Source of the DNA: Bombus terrestris | Taxonomy: Eukaryota > Arthropoda > Insecta > Hymenoptera > Apidae | Assembly: GCF_910591885.1 (NCBI RefSeq) | Contig: NC_063272.1 | Location: 11,978,364-12,042,363 of the forward strand | Length of the DNA stretch: 64,000 nt | Direction: 5' to 3' | Shown here: positions 26,838-37,920 of the stretch, piece after piece | How positions within the stretch are numbered: the first letter of the stretch is position 1 | How the letters are laid out: each line of letters opens with the position of its first letter | Notes under the pieces: model-generated | Told to the model about the DNA's origin: nothing | Databases searched by the model: none | The model's input: the letters and a program-made list of their open reading frames with translations, nothing else | Position numbers and translations under genes: made by a program

Positions 26838-26849
26838 ATGAAGTTCCTT
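26838..26849 (+). CDS. Gene C coding exon 1 (MKFL)
   Basis: ATGAAGTTCCTT followed by GTGAGT. A 12-nt phase-0 first exon like genes A and B. Confidence 0.8.
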
Positions 26850-29815
26850 GTGAGTACAAATCGATCTTGTGTATCTTTTCCTTTCTAATTTAAGATATTC
26901 TTCTCTATGTTTAGTAAAATTTTATGCTTTCTTAGTAAATATACTTTCTTACACATATTTTTTTGTATTGATAAAGATAAATTGGGAGCTATTAATGAAT
27001 TTAAATTGTTTTGTTATGCTTTGTCTGGAAAATTAAACAAATGTTTGCTTTGTTTGATGAATTTTTTCCTTACATTGATTTATTTCTTTTTAAGTGATAA
27101 TGAATTAGTAAAAATAAATAAATTATGCTTTGTTGTTATTACCACGTGTATGCTATCTGTAAACATTTAAGCAATACTTATCTTTGTTTAGCAAATTCAT
27201 TTTTTTATATATCCTTCTTACTTTAGTTAATAAAGATAAATTAAGATTGTTTGATAAACGTTAATTGTGTTTTGCTGTTGTTCTTATAAGTATGCTTTGT
27301 GTGGATATTTTAGTCTTACTTCAGTTTAGATAAAGGATGAATAATGTGAAAATTATTTTATACAGTGAGTGTTTCTCCTATTTTTCAATTTCATATAAAG
27401 ATACACTTTCTCTCAATGAAGTGGAAGATTAAGAAGATTGATTTATCTATTCCTGTGACAGCTTAGAAATTTATTACTCATTGTATACAAGTGGAAGTTA
27501 ATTCGTAATTAATTTTAGTAAATTCATATAGAGTAGATCTTAATTCTAAATCTCAGATAATCAATTATAAGTTTGTTGTTTTCTCACATTCTCGTCATTC
27601 AACGAGAAATTGATAAATGTCATTTTTATTCATGACAATTTAATTTATTACATGAATGAGATTGAACTTAGATTTTCAAGTTGAATAAATTAAAAACAAC
27701 TAACTAATGATAATATTGACAGGGAATTGATAAATATCGTTCATCTAAAGTTATTGCATACATATAAATTTACCTATTGAAATATATAACAGTTAAAAAG
27801 AGGTTTCTTATTTTTTACCTAATTATTTAATCAATTAAATTATCACAATAAGAAAAGAGTAAAACATCATTGGTATATAAATTCATACTCGATTATATAG
27901 CAGTTCTCGTTGAAAGTTACTTGACCTACATTATCTTCCACAAAAATCTATTATCACAAGCGAGAAATCACACTACTACATCGTTCGAAAGGTGTGTATC
28001 AGGTATTTGCTGCTTTCAGCCTTTTCCTTCGTGAAAAGTTACTTTACTCGTATTGTTTAAATTATGTAAATGTCTACAAGTGTACGATGTGTGCAATGGT
28101 GTGTATCGCGGGAGACTGGCAAATTGCATTAGCCAGCTTTCTCGATCATAAACTCAATTTTTTCTTTTATCTTTATCCGCAATTTTCACATGTACACGCA
28201 TTTTTATGGCATTTAGGAGAAATGATTTATCCTCGTATAATTTTCTATTTTACTGTCGACACGTTCATGTCTCCGTTACAAGATGCGAAGTGAATCGTGT
28301 TAGAGAGTAAATTTTTGTTGTTCCATAAACACGTTCAATTTTTACGTTTTGCACTAAAGCTGTCAAATTATTCATTTTACGCTAATGCTAGGTAGTTTCG
28401 AAAATAATGATAATAAACAGTATAAAGCGACGAACAAATCTTCGTTTATTTATAAGAGATATTTAATTGATTTCGATATATTTTTTTCCAAAATTGCGAA
28501 TGAGACCATTTAGTTAAGGTAGTTCTATGATTCGTTCAAGATGGATATTAACAATTGTTAAAAATTGTAGGTTTTAATATTGGCCGTGGTGCCCATTTAT
28601 GCTACTGGTGATGTATTTGGTGACCTTTTGGGACAAGAATTTCAATACGCTACCATTGGTAAATTATATACTTTGTTCTTTCAACCATAAATTCACGAAT
28701 TAAATCATATTTCTGATTACATTTTTGCATCTTCTTAATAAGATTCTAACAATAGTTGTGTATAAATATTCATAGTATTTTAGTAAAATTTCATTGCATT
28801 TAAAACATGTCAATTACAACAAACCTGTACTTTAATAGTCTGATCTTTCGGCTCTCTTTCCCTCAGTACCTATATTGATCTATTATATCGTTGTAGGAAT
28901 TTTACTTTCACTCTCAATTCACCTTTACCCAAATCCTTCGTTGACTGTATACTCTTATGTCATACTTTAACCTCAAGTATTTAGCTATTCCTTGCATTTC
29001 TAACATTCGAGTATCAGTTACTCGTTAGAAATGTTCACATCAAGTTTCAATTCCAACATTATATTATGTCAATTTGATGTTTTATTATTCGAGCGTTATA
29101 TTATATTATATTAAATCATAAACGTTTGTGCAAACTCATTATTCCCATAGACATAACGAAGGAAACGAAGCAGAGTTTCGTTTCGTCCACTAGATATTAT
29201 AACGGGTAATATATTTTGAACATTTTACAAGATTTCGTGCATTGTATGCATTGTCTTCATTTTTAGCTTTTAACTTACAAAATAAATTCTTCGTTTAACA
29301 ATGACTGCTGCCATCACTTTTGTATTTCGTCCTCTTCTCGTACAATTTCTTCAATCCATCATCGTAATTCTAACTTTTCAAATTGAAAATTTTCAGACCA
29401 CGTTCGCGACAGAAGGCAAGCTGGTCACTTACGTACAGTGAACCAAGCACCAGCTCAGATCCAGCAACTTTTACACGCACAGCAATTTCGTCCACCCGTA
29501 GTGCCAATTCCGGCGCAACCAATTCCAAAACTGGGACCAGCTCAGCCTAGCCAACCTCAGCAGCTATCGCAGGCGCAGGTCTCGCAATACCGGCCGCAAG
29601 TGCAATTTGCTTCTGGCGTCCAGCAACCGGACTATAGATCAATTCCATTGGGCGGCGGCCAGAAACCAATTCTTCCGCAGCAACCGCAGTATCGCCCTCT
29701 TCCACAGCAAAATTTTAACGCCGCGCCGCAGTACTCGTCCAAATTACCACCACATATTCAACAATTGTTGCAATTCCAAAACAATCTGAGTAACTCAATC
29801 CCTCGAAGAGCGTAA
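26838..29815 (+). CDS. Gene C: secreted Gln/Pro-rich protein, 172 aa, smallest family member
   Basis: Spliced CDS 26838-26849, 28571-28658 and 29397-29815 (519 nt). Residues 1-15 are a signal peptide (MKFLVLILAVVPIYA|T). After a short acidic segment (GDVFGDLLGQEFQY) comes RDRR|QAGH at residues 37-40, a candidate proprotein convertase site. A first half-module APAQIQQLLHAQQ begins at 51, followed by a Pro/Gln-rich spacer with QYRP elements. The C-terminal module LPPHIQQLLQFQNNL starts at 150 and ends abruptly SIPRRA, without the PYxxI part found in A and B. The GLxVxW motif of A and B is missing. Same promoter type and exon phases as A and B. The role is inferred to be an extracellular structural protein. 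Confidence 0.8.
26850..28570 (+). other. Intron 1 of gene C
   Basis: 1.7-kb AT-rich intron. A more complex block at about 27990-28290 carries a 99-codon open frame on the + strand with no splice or homology support; it is better read as a possible enhancer. Confidence 0.65.
28571..28658 (+). CDS. Gene C coding exon 2 (signal peptide core)
   Basis: Acceptor AAAATTGTAG, donor G|GTAAAT, phase 1. It encodes VLILAVVPIYATGDVFGDLL and ends FQYATI. Confidence 0.8.
28659..29396 (+). other. Intron 2 of gene C
   Basis: 738-bp AT-rich intron ending AAATTTTCAG-like (GAAAATTTTCAG). No coding content or structured element is recognised. Confidence 0.7.
29397..29815 (+). CDS. Gene C coding exon 3
   Basis: 419-nt terminal exon, phase 1 in, stop TAA at 29813-29815. 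It carries the RDRR|QA site, both QIQQLL elements and the Pro/Gln-rich spacer. Confidence 0.85.
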
Positions 29816-29983
29816 TCAAACTTGAAAGGTGGTTGTAAGATTGCTGTATAGAACTTTTGTTTGGTCATCAAAAGTGATATTTTTGGTTTTCATTTGAAAG
29901 TCGTACTTTTGCATGATAACTGATTTTTGTATATTTTTTCTTGTTAAAAGGTTTGAAAGTAAAAATTTGAATGTTCAGTAGAA

Positions 29984-29989
29984 AATAAA
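29984..29989 (+). terminator. Possible polyadenylation signal of gene C
   Basis: AATAAA about 170 nt after the stop codon, followed by T/G-rich sequence. Confidence 0.4.
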
Positions 29990-30599
29990 AGAAAGCGAAG
30001 TAGAGCGTTTAGCAGATTTGGTTAATTATTTTTTGACAGGATTCATGAAATTATTGGTAAATTGAGAATAGGATTTCTTAAGATTTTCGAATGTTGGTTT
30101 TGAATGCTAAATATTACAGATGTTAAGATATTTTAGGTTGTTATATTGGTATTTGTAAGATAAGGTAGTACAGAATTGAATGGTAATTCAATGGAAAATA
30201 AAGAAGAAATACCGTACGATAGAAATACGATTAAAGTTAAACATATGTGGTGTTATTTTACATATCTCCTTTCAATTTGATCCTTATTACCAATAGGTAT
30301 CGTAATGTTTCTTTTTCTGATATAGATCAGAACTTGATTTAAATTTTTGTCTAATTAAAAATACAGTTAAATACTTAGATACACTGATAATACCAAGAAA
30401 TACAAACTATTTCTTTATAATTTCATTTTTATATCTCATAAACGGACAGATGAAAAGACGTGTTTTTCTCTCGTATAATACCAAGTGTAAACTAAATTGA
30501 CGTTCGTAAGTTAATACACATTGTTCATATTTCAATAGAAAAAAGCCGACATTTATCATTTTAATAAACGTATTTAACGATACCATATATTCCATGGTT

Positions 30600-31080
30600 A
30601 ACCGAACAACAATTTACCATCGCGAAAGAACTGGATTTAACCAAGCGAACCGAGGGGGTTCAAGATGGTATGGCATTACGTCAAATTACGTCGTTAAACG
30701 CACCGCTTCGCATTAAGCGCACTCAATTCGTCACTCGAGAAATCAAGGTATCATCGCACCGATGGATCCGCACAAGGGGCGGGTTTTCAGCTTTCCGGGA
30801 CGTGACAGGGTAGACGACAACCCCCTTGTCGTCGCCCTTCGTTCGCGCGACAACCCACACGTTGCAGTCTCCGTTAGAGAACAGCCCTAAACTGTGACCG
30901 TACCGCAGTCACACCACCCTGCCCCGATTTTTACCTTCGTGCATGCCTTGAATACATCCCCCGGATGGACTCACCGACAAACAGGGAAGAGGATTAGCGA
31001 GTCCATTAAAGTCGCGGACTCTATTATCCAAAGGGCATGGCCACGGTGACATCAACCGCCTGCCAGTGGCGTAGGAACGG
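30600..31080. promoter_or_regulatory. Candidate cis-regulatory patch 1
   Basis: GC-rich complex block inside AT-rich DNA, with GGATTA at 30991-30996 (K50 homeodomain type, complement TAATCC) and TCCATTAAA nearby. No coding frame is supported on either strand. Regulatory function is inferred from composition only. Confidence 0.3.
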
Positions 31081-31859
31081 AGTTTACTTCTTGTATTGAT
31101 ATTTCTTCTCCTATTTTTCTTGTGTTATTTCTTTTCTTTTCTTCTTTTCGAGATTTTAGTTCCTTTGTACCTTTTAGTACGTTTTGTATCGTTATATGTA
31201 GAGTTGTTGGAAGTAGTTTTGTTATAGTTAAGTAGTTTAGATATAGTTATATAATTATATAACTCATATTACAGTTGTATAGTTTTTTATAGTGTTATAT
31301 AGTTTTATATATTGTCAACGTTTATATGACTATGTACTAGCATAGGTTTTATTTTTGTAGTTTATTTTTGAAAAATGGATTAGATTTTGTTTATATATTA
31401 AGTTTGCTACATATTACTTATATTTTTCCATTTTTAATTTTAGTTTCTTAACGGTAATAATGTAATATTCAAAATGATGATAATGCAACGAAACGATAAA
31501 GTCTTTAAATGTTCGTTAGTTAATTTTGAAAAATATATTGCGGGAAGAAGAATAAATATAATAAATTTATTTCGACATTCGATATGCATATACAAACCAT
31601 ATAATATGAAGTGTAAAATCTTCGAATTACTCGGACAAATTTTATAAAATATAGGCTTGCATATATATAAATAATATTAATTGTAGTAACTTCATAAGGC
31701 TAAAACCAATAGCTCTATGAGCGAACTAAAATACATTTATGTGAATGACAGTAACGCTAACAAGATAGGAATCAAAAGTTCGATTAAGTCGCGCACGTAC
31801 CACACAGTTCAAGCGATGCGTTTCTCGTCTTATATTGAAGCGATTCTATTCTTTTTTTT

Positions 31860-32160
31860 TTTAGAAAGAAACCAACGTCGGATCGACGCCATTGGCAAAA
31901 TGGTGGGGCGAGGGGTCACGGAGGCAAATTACAAAGGGAGGATTACCGGCAGCTGGGCTACCAAGCAACCATCTCTCTTCTGGCTCTCGTTCGCGAGCCA
32001 TCCACGTCGTTCGAGAGCTCTTTGTCCTTCGACGCATTGGTAACATAATTATCGGAGTTATAGCAAGCCAAAACCCAAGCCGCATCTGAAGGGGTCGCAT
32101 GTGACGCCCGGTTACGGGCTGACACCGCATGCGCTAGCCACATATGCACGCAGGACATTC
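31860..32160. promoter_or_regulatory. Candidate cis-regulatory patch 2
   Basis: GC-rich block preceded by a T-run, with GGATTACC at 31940-31947. Open frames occur in several phases on both strands with no consistent codon pattern, which argues against coding. Confidence 0.3.
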
Positions 32161-35100
32161 TGATTGGTAATTTGCAACACGTTCTAAATGTCCTAGTTCT
32201 AAGTTTTCAATCCGGACGAAGTACATTGATTCAGTAAGAAAATTTGAACATTTACCATAGAAAACTTTTATGTTCGTATTGTATGTGTTACATAAAAAAT
32301 TCCAAAATTTCATTAACATTGTAATGAGACACGATTGTCGTGATAATGTTAGTAAAGTCTGAAGCTGATCTGAAAATGTGTACAGAGATTACAAAATATT
32401 TACTGTAGCCATATATTTAACAAAAAATTAATATACAATGTGAGTAGTCATCTTAAGCACATAAGTGTTAAACATGGCTGCCTGAATATCAAGGTTTAGT
32501 AGTAGTAAGTAGTAGAAATCGAGAATTGACTATTCAGATACTTTTTCTAATCTGTATGAAACATATATTAAATATTTTGTAATTTCTATATATATTTTCT
32601 GATTTGTTTGATAAACTTTATTGATATAATCATGATAGTCAAATCTCATAACACAAAATCCAGAAAATTAAAACGAAATGATCTCAAAAGCATATATAAA
32701 CATAAAATTCCTATGGTAAGGTAACAAGTAACTAGACTAGAAAACGAAACGAATATTGCATGAAGTCATTAGATCGAGAACGTACTAACTACAAGATTTA
32801 TTGATTCACGAACAGAAGCAGCTTTCCCTAAAGCAACATATATTTCTACACGAAACCATTCCGTTCCTTTCGTAAGTTCAGCGCCACAATTTTAAATTTT
32901 CACGGTGAAACTCGTACAAATCGTGAACGCGAGTAGCACGACTCGATTTGCAAAACGAAAATTTCAATTGAAGCAATTAATTCCCAGGCCTTCCACTACC
33001 AGCTGGCTCGTTATGCGAGTGTCTTGCATGGAAAGCGAGCAGATCGTATGCACATACTTTGTGTGTGTGCGCACCTAATTATTGCCAAGTCGATACAACG
33101 TAGGTACCTAATACTTGAAATGGACTTTGCATACCGGTGTTTCGCAACAATGCGATTTGCCGCAATCACAGTCACGTTTTTGCAACGTTTATACGCGAGG
33201 ACACACGCAGACAACGGAACAAGGGTCGACCATTTATTGTTTAACCAGTGAATGTCGATGTGATGAAATGTGAAAGGAAGTATAGACGCGAATTCGCGAA
33301 TTATCTGGTTGATAGCGATTCTGAATTGGAATAAAACGGTATAAGAGTCAAAAATACATGAAATATGAGTTCTTTAATGGAAAGATGTAAAAGTTATGAT
33401 TGGTAGATTAAATTGAACGGCTTAAATATAATTCTTACTCAAATCTGTCTTTTTCCGGGAAAGCAAAAGAGCACTTCAACATTTTTGTAGTAATTTTTGT
33501 TGAATACGTGTCGATTTATTTTTAGTAAAATATTCATCGTATTACACAATCACTGTGAGTGTATCGCAATTATATCGCAGAATTGTATCTAATTAGTTAT
33601 AAAGTCATAAAGTCGTGGAACCGTGACAAAGGTTACTTTTATAGAACCGGTTAATTTCATCGGTAATGAGTCAGGTCATGCATAATTTTTTAAAAGATCG
33701 ATTCCATCACATTATTCGTTTTTGGCTACTAGATCTAAAAAAATGTCGCATGATTAGTTATATAACTAAAGAAACATCAAGTTATAAGTAAATATATGTC
33801 AACATTTCGCCTTCTTTGATATACTTATATGCCTATCTTAAAAAACATAGATATATAATACTATATAGAACAAAATATAGAATATTTTAATTATAATATT
33901 TTAAACATAATTATTTATAATAATTATTAATCTTTTGATATTAGTCTATGATAAAATGCCTTCGAACGATTGACGTACGAATTATAGGGCATAAATCCAA
34001 TTAGATTTACGTAAATCCAGCCGGATTTACCGCACTAATGTTGTTGTTCCATTTTTCCATTGGAAAGCGGAGTTAATAACTTTCATAACAAGATATGGAA
34101 GGAGCGTGTGAAACGGGTTGCGGTTTGCCAAAGTGTTCCAATAATTGCGCTTAATCCATAGGGTTGCGGCACGCGGCCAGCAATCGCAGGCAAATCTGTC
34201 GCAACCCTCTTCTCGTTTCAGCTTTTCTCGCTCGAAGCTTTCCTTGTTTCAAGTTCAAGGTTCTGCTGTTCCAAATCCTTTCTATATACATCACGAGCGA
34301 AACTTGTTTGTAAAGTATCGAAATATTTCAGTAAATAAACAATAAACTACATATTCAATTATTTTTAACTTTAAAATGGAAAATTTAAAATTGGAACTTG
34401 TATATAAGTATTAATAATTTTCGTTTGTCGTTGTACCTTTTTAAACTTATCTAATATTAAGAAAACTTGCAGAAAGTAATATGCGTTAATTTATTTTTAA
34501 GCAATGAAAATTTTCTTCAATTTCAGAATTTGTATGTTCTGCATTTGGAAATGTTTCTTGAAAATTATTCCCTTAATGATCATTTCAATTTCTCTTCAGT
34601 CGCCTTCTACGAAAGCAATAGCAATTTTTTAATCGCGTTATATGGCCCTGTTACGATGTGGTGCCCTATCGTACGTCATCGAACAAAGCTAAAAGGAAAA
34701 CGTTCATACAAGGTACAAGAAAAAGCACACACGATGCAAGAGAATCTTCGGCTAAACGATACCGATTTCGTCGAGCCCCTGACCCTTTTTCAGTACCGCG
34801 AAACCATTGTAAAAAGAAGCTAGACCGGAAAAATCCAGCATGGCTGACGAGTGACGGTGGCCAATCATTGCGTGTTTCACAGCAGCTGCATGTCCCTCGG
34901 GGATCCAGATATTTCGACAGTCGTCCCTTTTTCGCTTACGAGACGCCCTAACTTTCTGATTTTTGCCTTACGAAGTCAGCCATTGTGAAGAGACCCGTTT
35001 CCTTTGAATATCAGCCAGAGTGCGTGGATCCTTCTTCATGCGGTCTTAAGCCTGGGACCAGCGTGCCGGTCTCGGGATTGTCTACAGTCTACGTTACACG

Positions 35101-37429
35101 CGAGCTTTTTGTCGTCTTAATCGTGTCTTTAGAACGCGACCATGCTGTTTTCGTATGTTGCCTGTGTGCTAACAGCCATCATGTACGAAAGGAATTGCGT
35201 TATACAATGGAAGGGAGCGCAAATCGAAAGAAACTGGATCGCGATGTTTGCAGAGATATCAAGCTGGAGAATACGTAGTTCTCGTAGATACGATAAAAAA
35301 TTATGTTTGCACAAGGGTTTTGAGAACAACGCGGAGTCTTTCAGAATGGATGACTTCTTTATGGTTCATTTTGAGGGATGACTTATGTATTTTAATATTT
35401 TTATGTTGATTATTAGGAACTCGAGACCTAAGGACTAGGATATATATGGGAGAGATATCTGATCGACGATACGGTATGAACAAGATAATGTTCAACTCTG
35501 AATATACGAATTCATATTTATTCTGAGCCTCTGTTATCCGAACTATGGTCATGCATAATTTTAGTTAGATGTACAAAAATGCGTATTTTTTTATAATGAA
35601 TATATGCGATCATTTGTTTGTATTTAGAACAGATTCCATGTCTCAAAAAAGGAACAAATGTGTACGTACTATGAGAATGATAATGTATAATGAGCATAAT
35701 ATTTAATATATTCTGTAATACATACATTAAGTATTATAAATATAATACATTAATTTATATTTTAGGATAATTTATACTTGTTCATCGATCGTTGTACATG
35801 TTACAGTTAGATTGTATAAGATTTGTATCTTATAAAAATTATAATATGTTCTTGATTATAATATATATAATTCTCCTATTTGGACTTCGTAAATTATTTG
35901 GAACATTTTTGACAGTCAATTAGTATATGTGATAATTGTGCTATCCCTATCACATTTCACGAGTCCCTCTTTTTCAACTGATCACGAATATGATCTGTAT
36001 GCCATAAACTCCTCAATCTAAAGATCATCGAACTAACAGCAGATTTTCTCACCATCACAAATGCAAACTTATAAATCATTTCTTATACCTCCAGGATGTT
36101 CAATAGAAAAGGAGGTTCAATAGAGAAGATAAGAAAGTTCAACAGGCTTTGTTTCTCAGTGTATTTGGTGCACTTGTCAAATAGTCGAACCCAAGTTCGG
36201 CCAATTTCAACAATTAAAGTCACTAATATCGGAAAACAGATTAGAAGGTGGATGATAATCTTAGCTTATTTGCAAGACGTGGACTGAGAGCCGCCTAACA
36301 ATTCAACAACGAGCGTGTCGTTTCTGTCTAATCCGAGAACGTGGTAATGCCGGAAAATCCATAATGATCGACACCTGTGACCGAGTTTCTTGGTAGAAGA
36401 ATACCGAAATAATACCGAAAGGGTGGTTCTTAGCTGCTTTGAACGGTAGCCACGTCAGGTAGAACTAGGCTCGACCCCCTGTTGGCATCCTTTAATGCAC
36501 TTTCATGTAGTTAGCACGTCCGTATAGCGAACGGCGAAACACGCGCTCCTAGCGAAATCTTTAACGTGAAACCTGTTAACCGATTAGACGGGTTCGTTAA
36601 GAAGGAACTTCGCTTTTCACGTTAACTGAGTTAATTATTACGAACATAGCAACTCGTCCCTTAACAAGTGTATCCTGAATATATTGAGGCATTTGCAAAT
36701 GAATCTCTGAAGCTAATCGATTGTTGTAATTCTTGTGATAGTTGTAATAAATCGGGAGCTTGTTGGGGAGGCAATACGAGTAGATATACCATGAGTTAGA
36801 TGGTGAATGATTGCAATTGGTCACCAAGTAAATCGTATTATATTTACATAAGTGATATTGTCAATTACATTTAGGTTTGGAGTTGGAAATCTTAAGCTTA
36901 TGAAAATTGTTTCCGTTTCTGTGGTTTGTAATTGAAAATGTGAAGTAAATATGGTGTCTATTTTTTTTTAATTTCGACTTCTATTAAACTTCGCTAGATA
37001 AATATGTGATAGTGACATAATAGAAAAAACTATATAGATAAAAGGAATATAAGCATGAAGGTTGTTAATAATAAGTTAACCCCGTGATGCTCACATCCAT
37101 GACGTATAGAGCACCTAATCAATAAGTAAAATACATTCCCATAGCGGACATAACCAATGCATTCGTCGTTTAATTGTTTTGTTGTTTTAAACATTAATTG
37201 TCACAGATAGGAGCTACAGATATCCTGCACCATAAATTATCCTTCTTTTAGGACTATTCTTTATCTATTACATGTCCATATAAACGACAGCTATTTTCTA
37301 CTTCTAATGTCTAAATTGAAGAACAACTTGACCGTTAAGAGATTAATAAATGTGGAATTTTACATTTCACGTGTCAAAACCTAGATAAAAAATCATCCTG
37401 TCAAAAATCTCATAGAAAATTTACTAATC

Positions 37430-37920
37430 TTTCCAGGTGGGGGCAAATTTTCCGGAGAAACGTTGTCTCTCAAAGGATTAACGAGAACGTGGAGAGGAAA
37501 TGGCACGTGACGGCGGCCAGAGACGATCGCGAAAATAAAGGAATCAAATCACTCGACAACGGATACCCTATTTTTCGATCCGTGACATTTCACTCAGCAA
37601 CCGGTAAGGGTAGTCGACGAGGCACGATCAGCGCCCGACATAATTTATTCGGACAATAAGCGCGCGTCCTACTGCCCTCCCCCTCACGATGCTCGAGGCA
37701 TCAGTGTCATGGCGGTGATGAGCCCTTCAATGACAACGACCAACATAATCTGTTCCCATCAGCCAAATAGACATAATGGGCGCGTCGACCGGGGCTAACA
37801 ATGGGGCGGCATTTTACAGGAGAGCGCCGCTGGAACTCGAAAACCCCCCACGTGAATCGCTACGGCTAGAGGAAAATGTAGAACGGTGTAGAAGTGAAGA
37901 GGGGGGCAGCGAATAAGAGC
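37430..37920. promoter_or_regulatory. Candidate cis-regulatory patch 3
   Basis: GC-rich block with GGATTA at 37475-37480, GGCACGTGAC (E-box core) near 37501, and several TAAT/ATAA homeodomain-type cores (ATAATTTATTC, GACATAATGG). No supported coding frame. Confidence 0.3.

Noticed and set aside
34145..35381. Run of + strand open frames of 66-118 codons
   Set aside because: Adjacent frames overlap in different phases without plausible splice joining, and the translations show no domain; treated as a GC-rich non-coding patch.
37078..37110. TTAACCCCGTGATGCTC as a second piggyBac-like end
   Set aside because: No inverted partner with TTAA was found within about 1 kb, so an element cannot be defined.
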